Source of the DNA: Leishmania infantum JPCM5
Lineage: Eukaryota; Euglenozoa; Kinetoplastea; Trypanosomatida; Trypanosomatidae
DNA: 64,000 bases
Assembly (NCBI RefSeq): GCF_000002875.2
Contig: NC_009420.2
Location: 2,418,320 to 2,482,319, forward strand
Direction of reading: 5' to 3'
Shown: piece after piece, positions 34,101-40,908 of the stretch
Position numbering within the stretch: position 1 is the stretch's first letter
How the letters are laid out: each line of letters starts with the position of its first letter
Translations under genes and position numbers: made by a program
The notes under the pieces: model-generated
The model's database searches: none
What the model saw: only the letters and a program-made list of their open reading frames with translations
What the model was told of the DNA's origin: nothing

Positions 34101-34624
34101 CTGGCGTGTGCTTCAACGATGCGAAAGAGCTCCAGGCACGATTGTGGCGACGCAATATCCCAGTTCACATGCGCGACGCTGTCGAGTAGCACTGACGTGT
34201 ATGCGCCCTTCTCATCACAATCTGTGACGGCACCGAGCAGTGCGATGGTGCTTAGCAAACTTGTGTGCTCCTCTTGTGCGGGAAGGGAAGCGCCCATCGA
34301 CACAATAGCCTCACTCAATCGGTCACGAATTTTCTTCGATGACGACAAAGACAGCTTGACTTTCCGAAAACGAACTTCAAACACACGCTCGATGCGCGTT
34401 GAGTGGGCGTAAAGGCGCTTCTTGAGACCAGAAAGAAGGCTGCGCTGCAGGTTTTCCGCCAGCGGTGCCTCCAAAAGAAAACTCGGCACGCTGGCCTCAT
34501 CAGAGGCCGCGAAGGGAACGTCAGTCGATCCTTCGGCCTCGTGATCATCGGTGGAGACAACGCTGTCGATGATGTCCGCCACACTTAGCAGCCCCCAATC
34601 ATCGGCATTGTTGCTGGAGCTCAT
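22130..34624 (-). CDS. Giant HECT-type E3 ubiquitin ligase with LamG-like and SPRY domains
   Basis: From the ATG at 34624 the product has 4164 residues; a longer open frame upstream has no ATG and crosses the probable splice acceptor. Domains in order: a LamG/ConA-like fold near 430-575 (EMWVFPRS, WWHVALNFNG, AEVRVWQHTR), SPRY 1 near 1575-1700 (YYYEVHVVD, GDVVGCGWDREAGDIFWTRNG), a second LamG-like fold near 2390-2550, SPRY 2 near 3100-3300, SPRY 3 near 3390-3540, and a C-terminal HECT domain from about 3775. The catalytic Cys is about residue 4099, in RAATCFFAIEVPDYST, with KLYYSIENC just after. HECT ligases form a thioester with ubiquitin and pass it to substrates; the SPRY and LamG parts presumably bind partners. 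Substrates are unknown. An acidic, low-complexity stretch lies near 2300. Confidence 0.93.
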   Translation of the reverse strand: MSSSNNADDWGLLSVADIIDSVVSTDDHEAEGSTDVPFAASDEASVPSFLLEAPLAENLQRSLLSGLKKRLYAHSTRIERVFEVRFRKVKLSLSSSKKIRDRLSEAIVSMGASLPAQEEHTSLLSTIALLGAVTDCDEKGAYTSVLLDSVAHVNWDIASPQSCLELFRIVEAHASEDELSDELRVAVARTKLGLALRSGCLSLLLKCLVAPSALLTLDPAVFPPKSSSQCVRVSTATMSDFLVKTLVLPAQFRPKDSLQCSAHGRTLLLLGDTHVARYEALGTMGTRLIQRSVQQLPGQRGDVVLHLNEAVALCIRALGRDEHFWHFSVCREGLDGESHGRLTLRTTGLPLAEVRFHFCVTGTDTLCCLVSSHPPQRTRGCLYVGETSVEALLGTASTITLAPLFRNPSLNAASRRRTAFHFTKSVSVAVGRVTLKDRFHPFCIEMWVFPRSVAKDQIFLSIGDKSVEEVLLGLEPVGDGVRWRGGARTPRLGPSFAMYNSAGKLSVLERWWHVALNFNGAAWELWLDHELVSRQPALVSPNAIANAKCVVGKSFIGLAAEVRVWQHTRTAAELARDARRPLLGNEDGLCAYFPLDEGYGNVIMDYAPHHEHALLPYGEPYWCAVGSFPVLGDSLDSRQVLDFVPQAWIEEADEVFFAASRESYTIAGVRSDHTLCVFDYARDRRCLVAQRSVELPVSWCVKGVSADPARKSLCCCAVAVPLSGAAAAATTSAAPQVFLWEMWAYAGHTEAAPHVPYDTSWQCGKAVLERSAAHAQRILWSAQYLTDQSTWASVVPPFVLDPDDAVLTLLLGVAQQADSAQTSQGDRDLVQQACTLLQVNLLARLYSSPLDFALRVGGCYDSVEQLLRAAVEGEETDRSVVTTPTSHLRESIIRFALRCTCLDAPSSSALLRCCCQCFLTEGGRLLFLEAQSGKLRAPAAETVYCCLLTLYSSLHTCCDLLSSQPACQLSSLFSALYMEAMYQVDRSLRVKSVDGLLRTSHCLEVLAEVLLSGCGMDGDAARLETLQCVYSTALLRCCEKMVDAVSTALRQLPEAEATFLKCVQLSPIGALLASFAVSLPLLPTSALAACSVSLQKCRESLLVLIDRFPGEEAKRWASRLCVALTYSLAQLGCTLLNPLPSSQDAVPVAAAAAAASTAQGGQQTAAASPRPPYLSVLRNGQRRLNTERDALIKNLQGGVGVLSRVFEELQMKDVSALRVVRDEQLRETERQVMAACCALLLPTQALREATPESLLPAFQLVLKLRPWCLSKRQESKEYVTKMRERAVFLALFEPIAEVGDDEVGTGQAGATSSSASSRTRASSASNSHAAQLTQRQKWRRLFKSWKAMRQLKALMSSREEAADLNVGAEIIACFQSEMSTSEMESAVAWRSKKAQYRLVGLQLLWQLTEEARHSALLARVLHPVIARTLCGWHYADGVDGCSVEQLTRLQSAFFLLLEAAVKAYEEVGKQAQPWVLLLAALFSCPFRRTDLRKLRTTSASAEVMRRLWTADGSPELLYERVNGSLPRALRATKLSPIGCASTMTVGAAGLTLRSSGGRGSCVAPCTWTKSVRKEAASYYYEVHVVDLYQGGYVSVGLGPADYSLSQMPGWNPDSFAYDGLEGAVYNNRNARVIGSTFGMGDVVGCGWDREAGDIFWTRNGKSVHSVKALVTSEQLSPLIGMKGKGCVLVNFGARPFVYQTWPVKGAGASSRVVSPTELASGARHLGPRLELEVSWDGWDAFRLLSMRAAKVIGEAASQVAFIAPTSMPELAETVGRCLDALVGALASSAEVSLSQLPLPARYVTTLLGHLTLLCKFLRGVPGDVIAIHTSRVAALLAKMATRWLLTTSRVALFSAEESEAVTALLMAWYYTMYLTPPTVVLVPAPNGNPRKVDATSSTTPSSRAARAAPANAETAWPSPPSLPNFLQVLLQLASCIITTDDARMSASETRHVVESSANLSVVTSCDTAHWLALSLLQHLNNDRDERSHHAWQTELQAWLQHTLKAGPQIPEGDQGKGSYDKTNTRDILLGLAILGGIPRLAVPGDTVMAHLSTHTIAPVLLLHPSWSEEMCEVLEVHAGDASKAAVKASTTAQPAMATHVIKRLPLRFVHATLGGDEPPTDTFPIKGDKAHLELAEAVAHLAQVWFVTVTPATRSSEDVCLVAQLSCVLVRCAERHVVSVSPQLIDSLSVLTGMANDVASNMDQVRLELVLSLWGLLQYRQRRGLLRNSLSAMRTDRGIGVGSDEREQLGSRGNAGCSLVRVGDSVASPTAPSSMRLRTFAALDSLRHHLLGPVPDVPDMTYEEEDDEGSDPEDDGDSEFGTRSPYPLHGMDDLDEEDGADDEDAGPSRLATIALAQTESRLSASSTPDALFLPTEREMFDTIHFNGGCVRLVAGAAVGLSFTVDLALRMTNIERHQILFAQMLRGGSAATALEMVARITRGNLEFGWFPCFPGGEAELDPADPATICSFALSETDLNTWIRVTFVQSGTTLSLFRGGLLLDSRPMKTGGGSLLQEELRLGGIPQQLGSSAFIGDIKNFRVYELALRPAMVEQLRRLNSSLSMFLESHLALLLKTTRTGVENAAKAAASVVLDVWTEGDVGYLDESEEAAARHIQAREACAQELDFGTESEETDLRVLSEPLPSQQSVLWHKKRSQSREQLLSICASCYHQLAAFYSAHILAHAVCCVAKSSHGLSESDQHTMQVLKDDACVARLADWAVSTSGKDMATLLDEMWLSLCRVSSDRTEDAAKVKVMWEMGNALLAELLRIAQRPPHARIFESAHPQRPFASNVYEVQVAGQRSYAVFVDERSVASWRLVTVSADRTLGAMLSEFCSTALSSFEVCLPQFFLTVRSAAESSNWGHRIAVVHDYQPQLRAMRIFRSALSVFLTLDSPASSAVAYVWSVECLMALRTVAQRNTSKTRLLAFTCLNHLLLFSQRFRTTPPPLSLPLLLHDVRRMALRHYRRRLPTQRVLGRFIQMSMESYVMQRDAAQCWQAARTAQAPECSPPSMVSGAYDRATAEGAPLPTDASAEESAATVDFLRHRQEQMQLYRQRDTAADRVSIQKVRNPQSLSLEWSGDGVCILRSDGTGGSVVAGVPLTAGRWYYELRIGGTGDLSVGVLPIPSSVFADQETPLPLTSAAMQGRDPVTFNGCTGAFHCAEQQQPPLQQRPLSTPLWFSRDYLGIVIDIPAQRCTILVNGVQAVSFTFGPEAAPSEGAAAASPSPSSTIPSIYNSGEDMGPSNGAGARHEGGDSSHSSHHPSHRSVERSSASVAYYPYVSMGQADSVSLNFGAAYFEHEVPSGCLPLDPANLSLGTMFPYNQMRSLQDLAAHLLTGGRYPLPPFYYEEADPFAGSTERVGPAHVSVQASANVQVNMEDVKNTGLDFETVTGDCAVGAGAWYFEVTLRTQGLMQIGWMQKGEAPHGNGHGVGDSSTSWSVDLFRRVMWHRGVPEPVNTPRRWAAGDVVGCAVDMAHGELSFFLNGRPITGASALESRSPLTETCTFRGIPQGLYYVPAVSLRSGGAVSFNFGSSPFKYKPEGFSPLGVPDSWNERMDTFYNNASAASTQQRMAAMQEAWRVLRSVHPAMGASATAAVAVDRAPFAPRTPATAPTPAARSWSMDTFEKNLLPYRLVVHAIDNFSSDVTKSFTKNAEDELAHYLATFAYPDNSGGVSAAAVAERAWDMFKVLKAVSKVVHALLPFLSLNTTHPTLMTLLFLSLRTLLFRAVRRKLVESVLTVSSVRSEQYRICINRAKAHAERQSVKSSVFGQTFALLGSQSSRIFQTHQRFWSTVFLGEGAEDAGGPFREHLSEMCRELMSGRLPFFVPTANHVHNTGSHREAYVPAASARSAYDLEAFAFIGKLMGGALRSEDPLDLFLPPLVWRYLCAYPITEAEVEQVDVICVQCVREFRVLSATHAAAAVADADESGGTETELFEDVFGEEFFVTQLSDHSTKELIEGGAQTRVTLARSSEYAEALLQARLHEFDLQLHKMREGLLSVVPEVAVLLLTPEELELRVCGQADYTPEELRKGASYEGLTSEDRRVQLLWKALEEATPLQRRLFLRFVSGRDRMPVKLRILPLTTQADADTVLPRAATCFFAIEVPDYSTLEVMKRKLYYSIENCADMDTDFNARVVDEDEGPQLSVALDDGQQDIIPPNSENE

Positions 34625-34668
34625 CACGCTGCTTCTTTTGAGAACAATGGTATCACCTGCGATGCTCA

Positions 34669-34690
34669 CTGGGGGGGGGGGGAAGGTAGG
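34669..34690 (-). promoter_or_regulatory. Predicted trans-splice acceptor of the HECT ligase gene
   Basis: On the minus strand a C-rich tract (an unbroken C run over most of its length) ends directly in AG at 34670-34669. This leaves a 5' UTR of 44 nt before the ATG at 34624, a classic trypanosomatid arrangement. It also excludes the non-ATG N-terminal extension. Confidence 0.65.
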
Positions 34691-35418
34691 TGAACGATCA
34701 CCAGCAGGAGCAAAATGCAAGAGTCAAGAAGAGAAGTGTGCAACAGATGCGTAGATGCTTGCACCCGGCTTACTTCTTCATAAAGAAAAATAAAATGCGC
34801 GAAGATGAGAACGCGCAGTCGAGTCAGAGGGCAGAGGCAACGCGGCGTTTCTCTATAATGCCCTACACTGATCTCTGAAGCGACGCGGGAAACCCCGAAC
34901 AAGAGAGTCGAAGAGCACCGCTCTTCTCTTTGTGTGTGTATGTATGTGCCTGCGTGAGAGAGTGAAAACTTCGACCGCTCTTTATTCCCTTTTTGTTTGT
35001 ACCGGTGCAGTGGGCAAAGTGCGCGTCCCTCTTCAGAAGGAGACGTGGCTACCTTCCGACTCGCTCTTCCGAGAAGAATTTGAAAGCAAAAGAGAGGCGG
35101 AATTCAGCAAAGAAGATGCTCCCGCGCTGATCATGAAAGAAGAGAAGCGGCCCGCAGACGCTACCGGCCGCTATTCTGAAGAAAAAGAAAAGGCTCTGTG
35201 AGACCAACTCTCGATTTGCCTCCTCCTTTCGAATATGTTTTGTGCGGGCCAGTGGCAGCTGCATGTGCCTCTTGTTCTTCACACAATCACTTCCTTCGGC
35301 TTGTTTTGTCGCACGCGATGTTCACGTAATGCAGCAGTTCGGTAATTTGTTACTCGTCATTTGAGCGAGTCATCACCACTTTTTCCTTGCAGGGCACGAG
35401 AGGAGGGAAAAAAGTACG
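34691..35418. other. Intergenic region; start of an AT-richer island
   Basis: No gene seen. It carries the 3' UTR of the cyclin-like gene. Base composition becomes noticeably richer in A and T from here to about 42.9 kb. Confidence 0.5.
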
Positions 35419-36003
35419 TCACGTCCTCTCCGCTTCGGGCGTCGAAAAAAAGGCACGTATTTCGGTCACCTGTGGTGTCCTGAATTCGTCCGGAAGAGTT
35501 GCAGAGTCAACATCAACACTTAGACGCTCGCACGCATTGAGCAAGCACGCCCGAGCAGCAGCTTCCGGAAACAAACAGTAGTGGCACGCATACAGTGTGT
35601 CAGACAATGCGATAGCGACGCGTCCGACGCACTCCCGAATCTTGAGAGGCAGTGGCCGATGCAACACAAGCCTCTTAAGCTCCAGTCGCAGGCAGCCTTC
35701 GATCAGTACTACGTGCGGCCTCACGAACTCAAAAATAAACATTTCGACAGCGACGATATCCGTTTCATTTGAGACCGGCCGCAGCTGACCTAAAGTCGGA
35801 CATTTTGCGCTCATGCGACTAATGTTGAGAGCGTACGACAAAGAGGCAGAGAACAGCACATCCTGTGGCACTTTTATGTGCAGCTTTGCACGAGTGAGGT
35901 GATAAATCACAGCCGCGCGGTTTCGTATGCTGCGCGAGCACTTCAGTTGATGAAATGGGTGTGATTGCCTCTCGAGACGCGAGGAGTCGATGCGTTCACA
36001 CAT
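35419..36003 (-). CDS. Small cyclin-like protein, possibly L-type
   Basis: This 194-residue frame starts at the ATG at 36003; a 6-codon extension starts with TTG only. The C-terminal part resembles the second half of L/K/T-type cyclins: LSDTLYACHYCLFPEAAARA then CLLNACERLSVDV, like the cyclin L pattern NDSL..F.PE.IA.ACIYLA. The first half has RNRAAVIYHLTRAKLHIKVP then QDVLFSASLSYALN, like the IR..A..L....L.LPQ.V..TA segment, and a later IVAVEMFIFEFV block. Such cyclins partner transcriptional CDKs; trypanosomatid CRK9 uses a divergent L-type cyclin (CYC12). The protein is short for a two-fold cyclin, and the usual LA.K.EE segment is poorly kept. If not a cyclin, it is a hypothetical protein. 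No search was possible. Confidence 0.45.
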   Translation of the reverse strand: MCERIDSSRLERQSHPFHQLKCSRSIRNRAAVIYHLTRAKLHIKVPQDVLFSASLSYALNISRMSAKCPTLGQLRPVSNETDIVAVEMFIFEFVRPHVVLIEGCLRLELKRLVLHRPLPLKIRECVGRVAIALSDTLYACHYCLFPEAAARACLLNACERLSVDVDSATLPDEFRTPQVTEIRAFFSTPEAERT

Positions 36004-36446
36004 TACAAAGCCATGCCTCAAGATATGCGTACAGCTATGGAAGCTGGCGACACGAAGAGAAGGGTAGTAGAGAAGGTAGAGCGTAGAAAACGGGAGAGAA
36101 AACTAAAAATTTTTCAAACAAGAACAGCAAGTCGCGCAAACACAATGGCAGCGCTCCGAACGCACGGAGCAACCCATAATCGTGTGGCACTTCGGTTCAC
36201 GGATATCACAAGAAGATAAGATACTCTCTTTTGAATACTGGCATCAAAGGCTATTCAGAGAGCCTTGCGCAGCAGTTGTCTCCCACAAAGGAGGGCCATC
36301 GCGTCGTTTCTTTTTTTTTTTTACAAACCGAATACAACTTTCTCCTCAGCCCGTCAAATACCACGCACCCCAACGATAAACGGCGAAAACAAAGTGTGTC
36401 GGGTGGCGCCTGCACACAAAGAAGGCAACAAGACTACCGTGTCTTT
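36004..36446. other. Short intergenic region
   Basis: No gene. Read on the minus strand, it has a pyrimidine tract at about 36045-36110 followed by several AGs, suitable for trans-splicing of the cyclin-like gene. A 12-base T run lies near 36310 on the plus strand. Confidence 0.45.
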
Positions 36447-36677
36447 TTAGCTGGTCTCCGTGGAAGAGTCTGTAATAGTATCAGAAATCTGAATGCCCTG
36501 CATCATGCCCACGGCAAAGGTCAGCACGCTAATAAGCGCAATGCCGACGATAATCCCAGTCGCTGTGGTGCTGGACATAGCAATAGTCACAGTCGTGTCG
36601 CTAGTCACCTCGGCCTCGGCAGCAAAGCACACCGTTGCCACCAGAGTCGCAATCAGAACGAAAACTGTTGCCCTCAT
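36447..36677 (-). CDS. Small type I membrane protein, 76 residues
   Basis: The frame starts at an ATG (36677). Residues 1-19 form a signal peptide ending near CFAAEA. About 15 Thr/Ser-rich residues follow, then a membrane segment of about 20 residues (GIIVGIALISVLTFAVGMM), and a short tail QGIQISDTITDSSTETS. The layout predicts a mature protein of roughly 55 residues with a very small luminal part and a Ser/Thr/Asp-rich cytosolic tail. I do not recognise the family. The membrane segment and following residues loosely recall the C-terminus of V-ATPase accessory proteins such as Ac45/Voa1; this is only a guess. The clean signal/membrane pattern makes a chance frame unlikely. Confidence 0.6.
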   Translation of the reverse strand: MRATVFVLIATLVATVCFAAEAEVTSDTTVTIAMSSTTATGIIVGIALISVLTFAVGMMQGIQISDTITDSSTETS

Positions 36678-37241
36678 GACTGCTGATGTTTTCAGCTCAA
36701 TATCGATAGATTGAGTCCTCGAAGATGCTGATCGATTCGTGTCGCTCTCACTTGGGCCGATTATTGTTGGCAGAGAGGGAAGGTCGAGGCGTTGGTCCTT
36801 GCCTTTACCATTGCAGTAAGCAAAAAGTGAAAGCTACGTTCCCTTCTTGTGTTGTCTGCTTGGCAAAACTCCTTCTTTTCCCCTCGAGTTTATGGAAGGA
36901 ACAATTCCTTTTGCGAGTACGAGTGTGCGTGCTGCGGCTGCCAAGAACCTGTTCCGACAGAAAGTCGTGCGAATCGTAAAAAAGGGAAAAATGATGAGTG
37001 GAAGGTTGATGTTAAGCGGCGCCAAGGTAAATGAAAGCATGTTGTTTGGCAAGTTCTGATTTTACTCTTCGAAAAGGTCGGCAAATGCGTCGGCACGGCG
37101 TTTTCGTGTGAAGTGCCACGTTGCTTTCGACAAGGCCACAGCGCTAGTGTCGAAACAAAACTTTTTGGTTGTCATTTCGTTATGAAATCCTTCTGTGAGT
37201 AAAGCAGAGACTGTTTCTCCGGTGGGGACAGAATAAGAAAC
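36678..37241. other. Intergenic region
   Basis: No supported gene. Small frames on both strands near 36840-37060 have no recognisable features. Confidence 0.45.
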
Positions 37242-37814
37242 TCAATTTGCGTCTTTGCACTTTACGTGACGCAAATACCATGCGGACCACGAGGAGCGTT
37301 CCCCTTCAGGAATCGACGCATAGCTCTGATAATCTGCAGTGTCACGCTTTAGCTTCAGCCACCGCCGAATCGTCTCCTCGCCCGCGGCGTCATCGCCTAG
37401 AAGCTCGTTTTCCAAAAGAGGAACGTCACCCAGATCCACATGCTGCAATCGGTCGGCTGCGTTCTCGTCCATCAGCAGGTCATCAAGTAGCTCGTCTACA
37501 ACCGAACGACTATCGTCCAAGTCTGCAGGAATGTCGCCAATGGAGGTGATATCTTCAAACACTTTGGCGCAGTGAACCTCTTTTGTGGCGCTGCGGTTGA
37601 TAATAGCCCTCTGACGAATGGCATCATGGATCGGGACACGCTTCTTCAAGTCACTGAGGAATTCGATCGCGGTGTCCCTCCGCTCCTGAAGGTACCTCTG
37701 CTTCCACTGAAACTCATCCGATCCTTCTGAGAAGCTTGAAAACACGCGCTTTGAATCCGTCACAACTCCAGTCATGACCGTCACAAGTAATCGAACACAA
37801 GTGCCACGCCTCAT
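37242..37814 (-). CDS. Hypothetical acidic protein, possibly mitochondrial
   Basis: This 190-residue frame starts at the ATG at 37814. The first 30 residues (MRRGTCVRLLVTVMTGVVTD and on to RVFSSF) are basic and hydrophobic, with few acidic residues, like a mitochondrial presequence. The middle is helical and charged (QWKQRYLQERRDTAIEFLSD). It is followed by an acidic Leu/Asp-rich part near 110-150 (VVDELLDDLLMDENAADRL). The C-terminus is polar (WSAWYLRHVKCKDAN). I do not recognise it. A kinetoplastid-specific mitochondrial or mitoribosomal protein is possible but unproven. Codon use is less GC-rich than in the flanking large genes, like the rest of the island. Confidence 0.6.
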   Translation of the reverse strand: MRRGTCVRLLVTVMTGVVTDSKRVFSSFSEGSDEFQWKQRYLQERRDTAIEFLSDLKKRVPIHDAIRQRAIINRSATKEVHCAKVFEDITSIGDIPADLDDSRSVVDELLDDLLMDENAADRLQHVDLGDVPLLENELLGDDAAGEETIRRWLKLKRDTADYQSYASIPEGERSSWSAWYLRHVKCKDAN

Positions 37815-38093
37815 TGATCCTCACTGTCCGCGCCTCGTCCCGGAGCAAAGGGTTCCTTTCCGTTGTGGTGACAGTGAGAATAAAAAAGTGTATGGCAACA
37901 AGAGAAATGGATAGTGACGGAGAGTGAGGTTGACGCATCGAGGTCGGTGCACAAGCAAAGAACAAAAGGCGAGAAAACGAGGTCAAAGAATATGTGCATG
38001 ATGCATTCCAATACATGCGCCTCGTTCTTCCCAGCTGGCGAGTTTTCTCTCACCGATTAAGAGTATACCAAACTGCTATCCTTCGCCTTAATC

Positions 38094-38300
38094 TCACGAT
38101 AACACTACGCAAGAATACGAAGACCTACCTATCTTTTTTTTCCTCCATTCAAGGATTCCTGTCTCTTCATTGTAGTAGCCCTGCACTACGCCTCGCATGG
38201 TTGATGACAAGCCACGAGACGGCCTGTCTGCAAGAGTATGTTTGAAACGAATATAGAGGAATGTGAGGAGCACGCCCAGGATACGGAGAAGTGTATCCAT
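38094..38300 (-). CDS. Possible 68-residue membrane-anchored protein
   Basis: An ATG at 38300 opens a short frame with an N-terminal hydrophobic segment (MDTLLRILGVLLTFLYIRF) and a basic, polar remainder that ends in CVVLS. On the minus strand, AGs lie 10-30 nt upstream. No family is recognised. A chance frame is a real alternative, given the decayed sequence next to it. Confidence 0.3.
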   Translation of the reverse strand: MDTLLRILGVLLTFLYIRFKHTLADRPSRGLSSTMRGVVQGYYNEETGILEWRKKKIGRSSYSCVVLS

Positions 38301-38979
38301 GCGTGCAATCTGCACTGTCCCCGTCACACACCGCGGGAAGTCTCCTCTGATGAATTCCAAAGGTGATGTGTGTCTCACCCAAAATATGTGAATGCACGGC
38401 AACGTGCGCGGCAAAGGGCCGAATAACCTAACCCTACGGTCCGCGCTTCAGCCTACATCAGCGCCTATGGCGTAGAACCGCCGTTGTGACCAGCTGCGCC
38501 AGCCTCGCCACCTTCAGCAAACAAAGCAGCCAATCAGCCAGGCAATTGCGCAGCTGTAACCATAGTCACCGTCGGAGCCTCCCTCTTCCCTGGCACGAAG
38601 CACGGCGCGTTGTCCTCCCGGCGATTCGGCAAATCGGTGGCCTGCCCCAAAGGCAGTCCTGGGACACCCACCCTTTTGACAGAGCCATGCAATCAGGCTC
38701 GGGTTATCCACACTCATGGCGCTGAGCTCCTGCTTCGGGTTTATGATTGCGCACCGCGGCACGCAAGTACTTCATCGGGAGCTTCATTGGGTTGATTCTC
38801 GTGTTGCTCCGCAAAGACCAGTGGTGCCACTTGCGAAAAGCCGTTCTTGCATGTATAAGCGAGCAATCGCTCCACCGCGGCACTGTCCGCCTGGGCTATT
38901 CCGTGTCAAATGGCTAGGGAGCTTTACAGCGTTGCAGGTCAACAACATGAGCAAATGCAGCGCCGTCTCGACTCCCTCA

Positions 38980-40130
38980 TGAGGCTCTATCAGGCCCCCA
39001 GGCAATTTCTTGCACAAGAAACAACTCTGCAGTCTTGCCCGACAAATCAGTGTATGTGCCTCCCCACGTCTTCACGTCCGTGAGAGCAAGCGCGCCCTCC
39101 ACACCGGTGGCTTCCTCGCGCTTTGTAAGACTTTCTTGGTCAGAAGAATGCGTCCAAAACCCGCTCTCACGTCTCTGTGGGGTTAGCGGTACCTTCTCCG
39201 CTTTGTGGTGCAGCTTCAGAATAACGGACGTGTGGCTGAGAAAGGTCTCCTCCACGTTCCCCAGCTCGTTTGCCAAGCGCATCACCTTGACAGCAGGACG
39301 TAACAAAGACACCGTGTTTCGACTCGGCCTTTGTGCAAAGTTCCCCTACATGACGCCGAAGGACGCCACCAAACTCATCAAGGGTCGTCTTCGCTGTGTT
39401 GTCACCCTCATCCACGGCCGCCACAGCTTGTGGAGTGGCCTCGACTAACGGTTCCAAATGTGCTGTATGCTGGAATGAGGATATTCATGTCTTTCTCCAA
39501 GACTGAGACTTGAGTGGCTAGCTGTCCATCCTTCGTACAGATCTGGCCCCCTGTTAGCCTTTCCATTGTGGATTTCTCTTCACCGAAGCGACGCTTGAAT
39601 TGATGTGATTCACTTTCGATGGCAAAGAACTCTTTGCGGAACGCTTCATGTACGTGCGAGAACATTTCTGATACCGTCGCAACGAGCTCTCACTCATTGC
39701 CGGGCGTGGCCCCCATCAACTAAGTCAGCACTTGTTGCGCGGTGTAATCGATTTGTGTTCGTGCTTCCACGTCCTTTTTAGTGAGTAAAGCACGACGTTG
39801 GTTCCGGTATGATTGCCTGACTTGATATTCGTTGCGCAGCTCTAAATTCAGTGTTTGCATATGATTGCTTATTTCCTGCAGTTGATGTGACCCGACATAA
39901 ATGCGAAGTTGCTATTCCTTTAATATATGAGCATGCCATACTTGAAAAGCAGAATTCTCAAGCGCAAATGCCAGCCTGCGATGCGCATCGTTGCCTTCAG
40001 CGTCTTACGTTCCAACGTGAGCGGGCATTGATTGTATGTGGAAAAGCTGTCCGCCAGGCCACAAATTTCAAATATGCCTGCGAAACAAAACACCAACCAT
40101 TATCCGAAATGTCTGCGACTCTGGTCCTGT
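38980..40130 (-). pseudogene. Decayed coiled-coil protein gene
   Basis: Reading on the minus strand from about 40.1 kb, one frame gives helical, charged sequence broken by stops. FALENSAFQVWHAHILKE runs to a TAG near 39920. QLQEISNHMQTLNLELRNEY continues to a TAG near 39720, then after a TGA near 39695 comes MFSHVHEAFRKEFFAIESES and on to about 39445. A frame change near 39440 leads to LVEATPQAVAAVDEGDNTAK, and another near 39310 leads to VKVMRLANELGNVEETFLSH. These fragments are colinear and protein-like, with at least three stops and two or more frame changes, so a gene has decayed here. The heptad-like composition suggests a cytoskeletal or flagellar protein. The remnant may extend to about 38460 and 40240. 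I cannot name the parent gene. Confidence 0.55.
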
Positions 40131-40239
40131 AAAAGTTGACTTCACCATATTGGCTTTCTTGATGTATTCGCGTCGGCACGGCCTGTCTGACAAGTTCCCG
40201 TTCGCCAAAGTCAATGAGAATGAGCGCTATTGCGAGTAT

Positions 40240-40908
40240 CTACTCCCATAGCATACGAAAAAACACACAGTGCTCTAATACCAGAGCTTGCGAGAGTTGA
40301 TGTAGTGCCCTTCGTACACTTGAAAAAAAAACGTCTACAATGATTGCATTCGAGATCAGATATGGCTAGAGCAAAAATGAGGTGAGGAGGCAATGAATGG
40401 TTGATTAAGTATGCCATTGGAAGCCACAGAGTACTTTGACTGGCTCCGCATCGCATCATTTGTCGATCACCCCTCCCTCTTTCATTATTGTCGCAAGCAT
40501 TCATACAGTACAAAATGTTGCGAAGATAGTGAGATGAAGTGATTGCTGGAGAGCTCATGGAAAGCTTATGATAGCGGATACAACCATAAAGCTCTACCTT
40601 TAGGAGACCTGAAGATCCCACTGGATGCTCGCTTTTTCCCAGTTTTTGCAGCTTTTTCTTGTCTCCAATGCTACCATTCAGGTCACTGACGCAAAAAGAG
40701 GAGAAAAAACACGGCAACACTGACAAAACATGTTTTCCTTTTTTTTGATCGGCCGTTTCTGCAGGCGCTGCATCACAGCTAATTTCTTGACGTATGCCTA
40801 CGAGTAGGGCCATCAAAACGGCTACAAACAAAAAAAAATCGCACCAGTCAGTTTTTGAAGAAACCAATTTTACAAGAACCTCAGATGAGAGGGGAGCAGA
40901 GAATTCTA
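40240..40908. other. 3' flank of the PARN-like gene
   Basis: A minus frame of 218 codons (40211-40867) starts only with TTG and has no motif, so I treat this as a 3' UTR. It contains A/T homopolymers typical of the island. Confidence 0.5.

Noticed and set aside
22130..34720. 32-residue N-terminal extension of the HECT ligase
   Set aside because: It starts with TTG, and the probable splice acceptor at 34669 removes it from the mRNA.
36847..37059. 70-codon plus frame with basic residues
   Set aside because: Opposite to all genes, short, and overlapped by equally long minus frames. No supporting motif.
40211..40867. 218-codon minus frame between the decayed gene and PARN
   Set aside because: It starts only at TTG, and the composition is that of AT-rich UTR. 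No motif beyond a chance hydrophobic stretch near its start.
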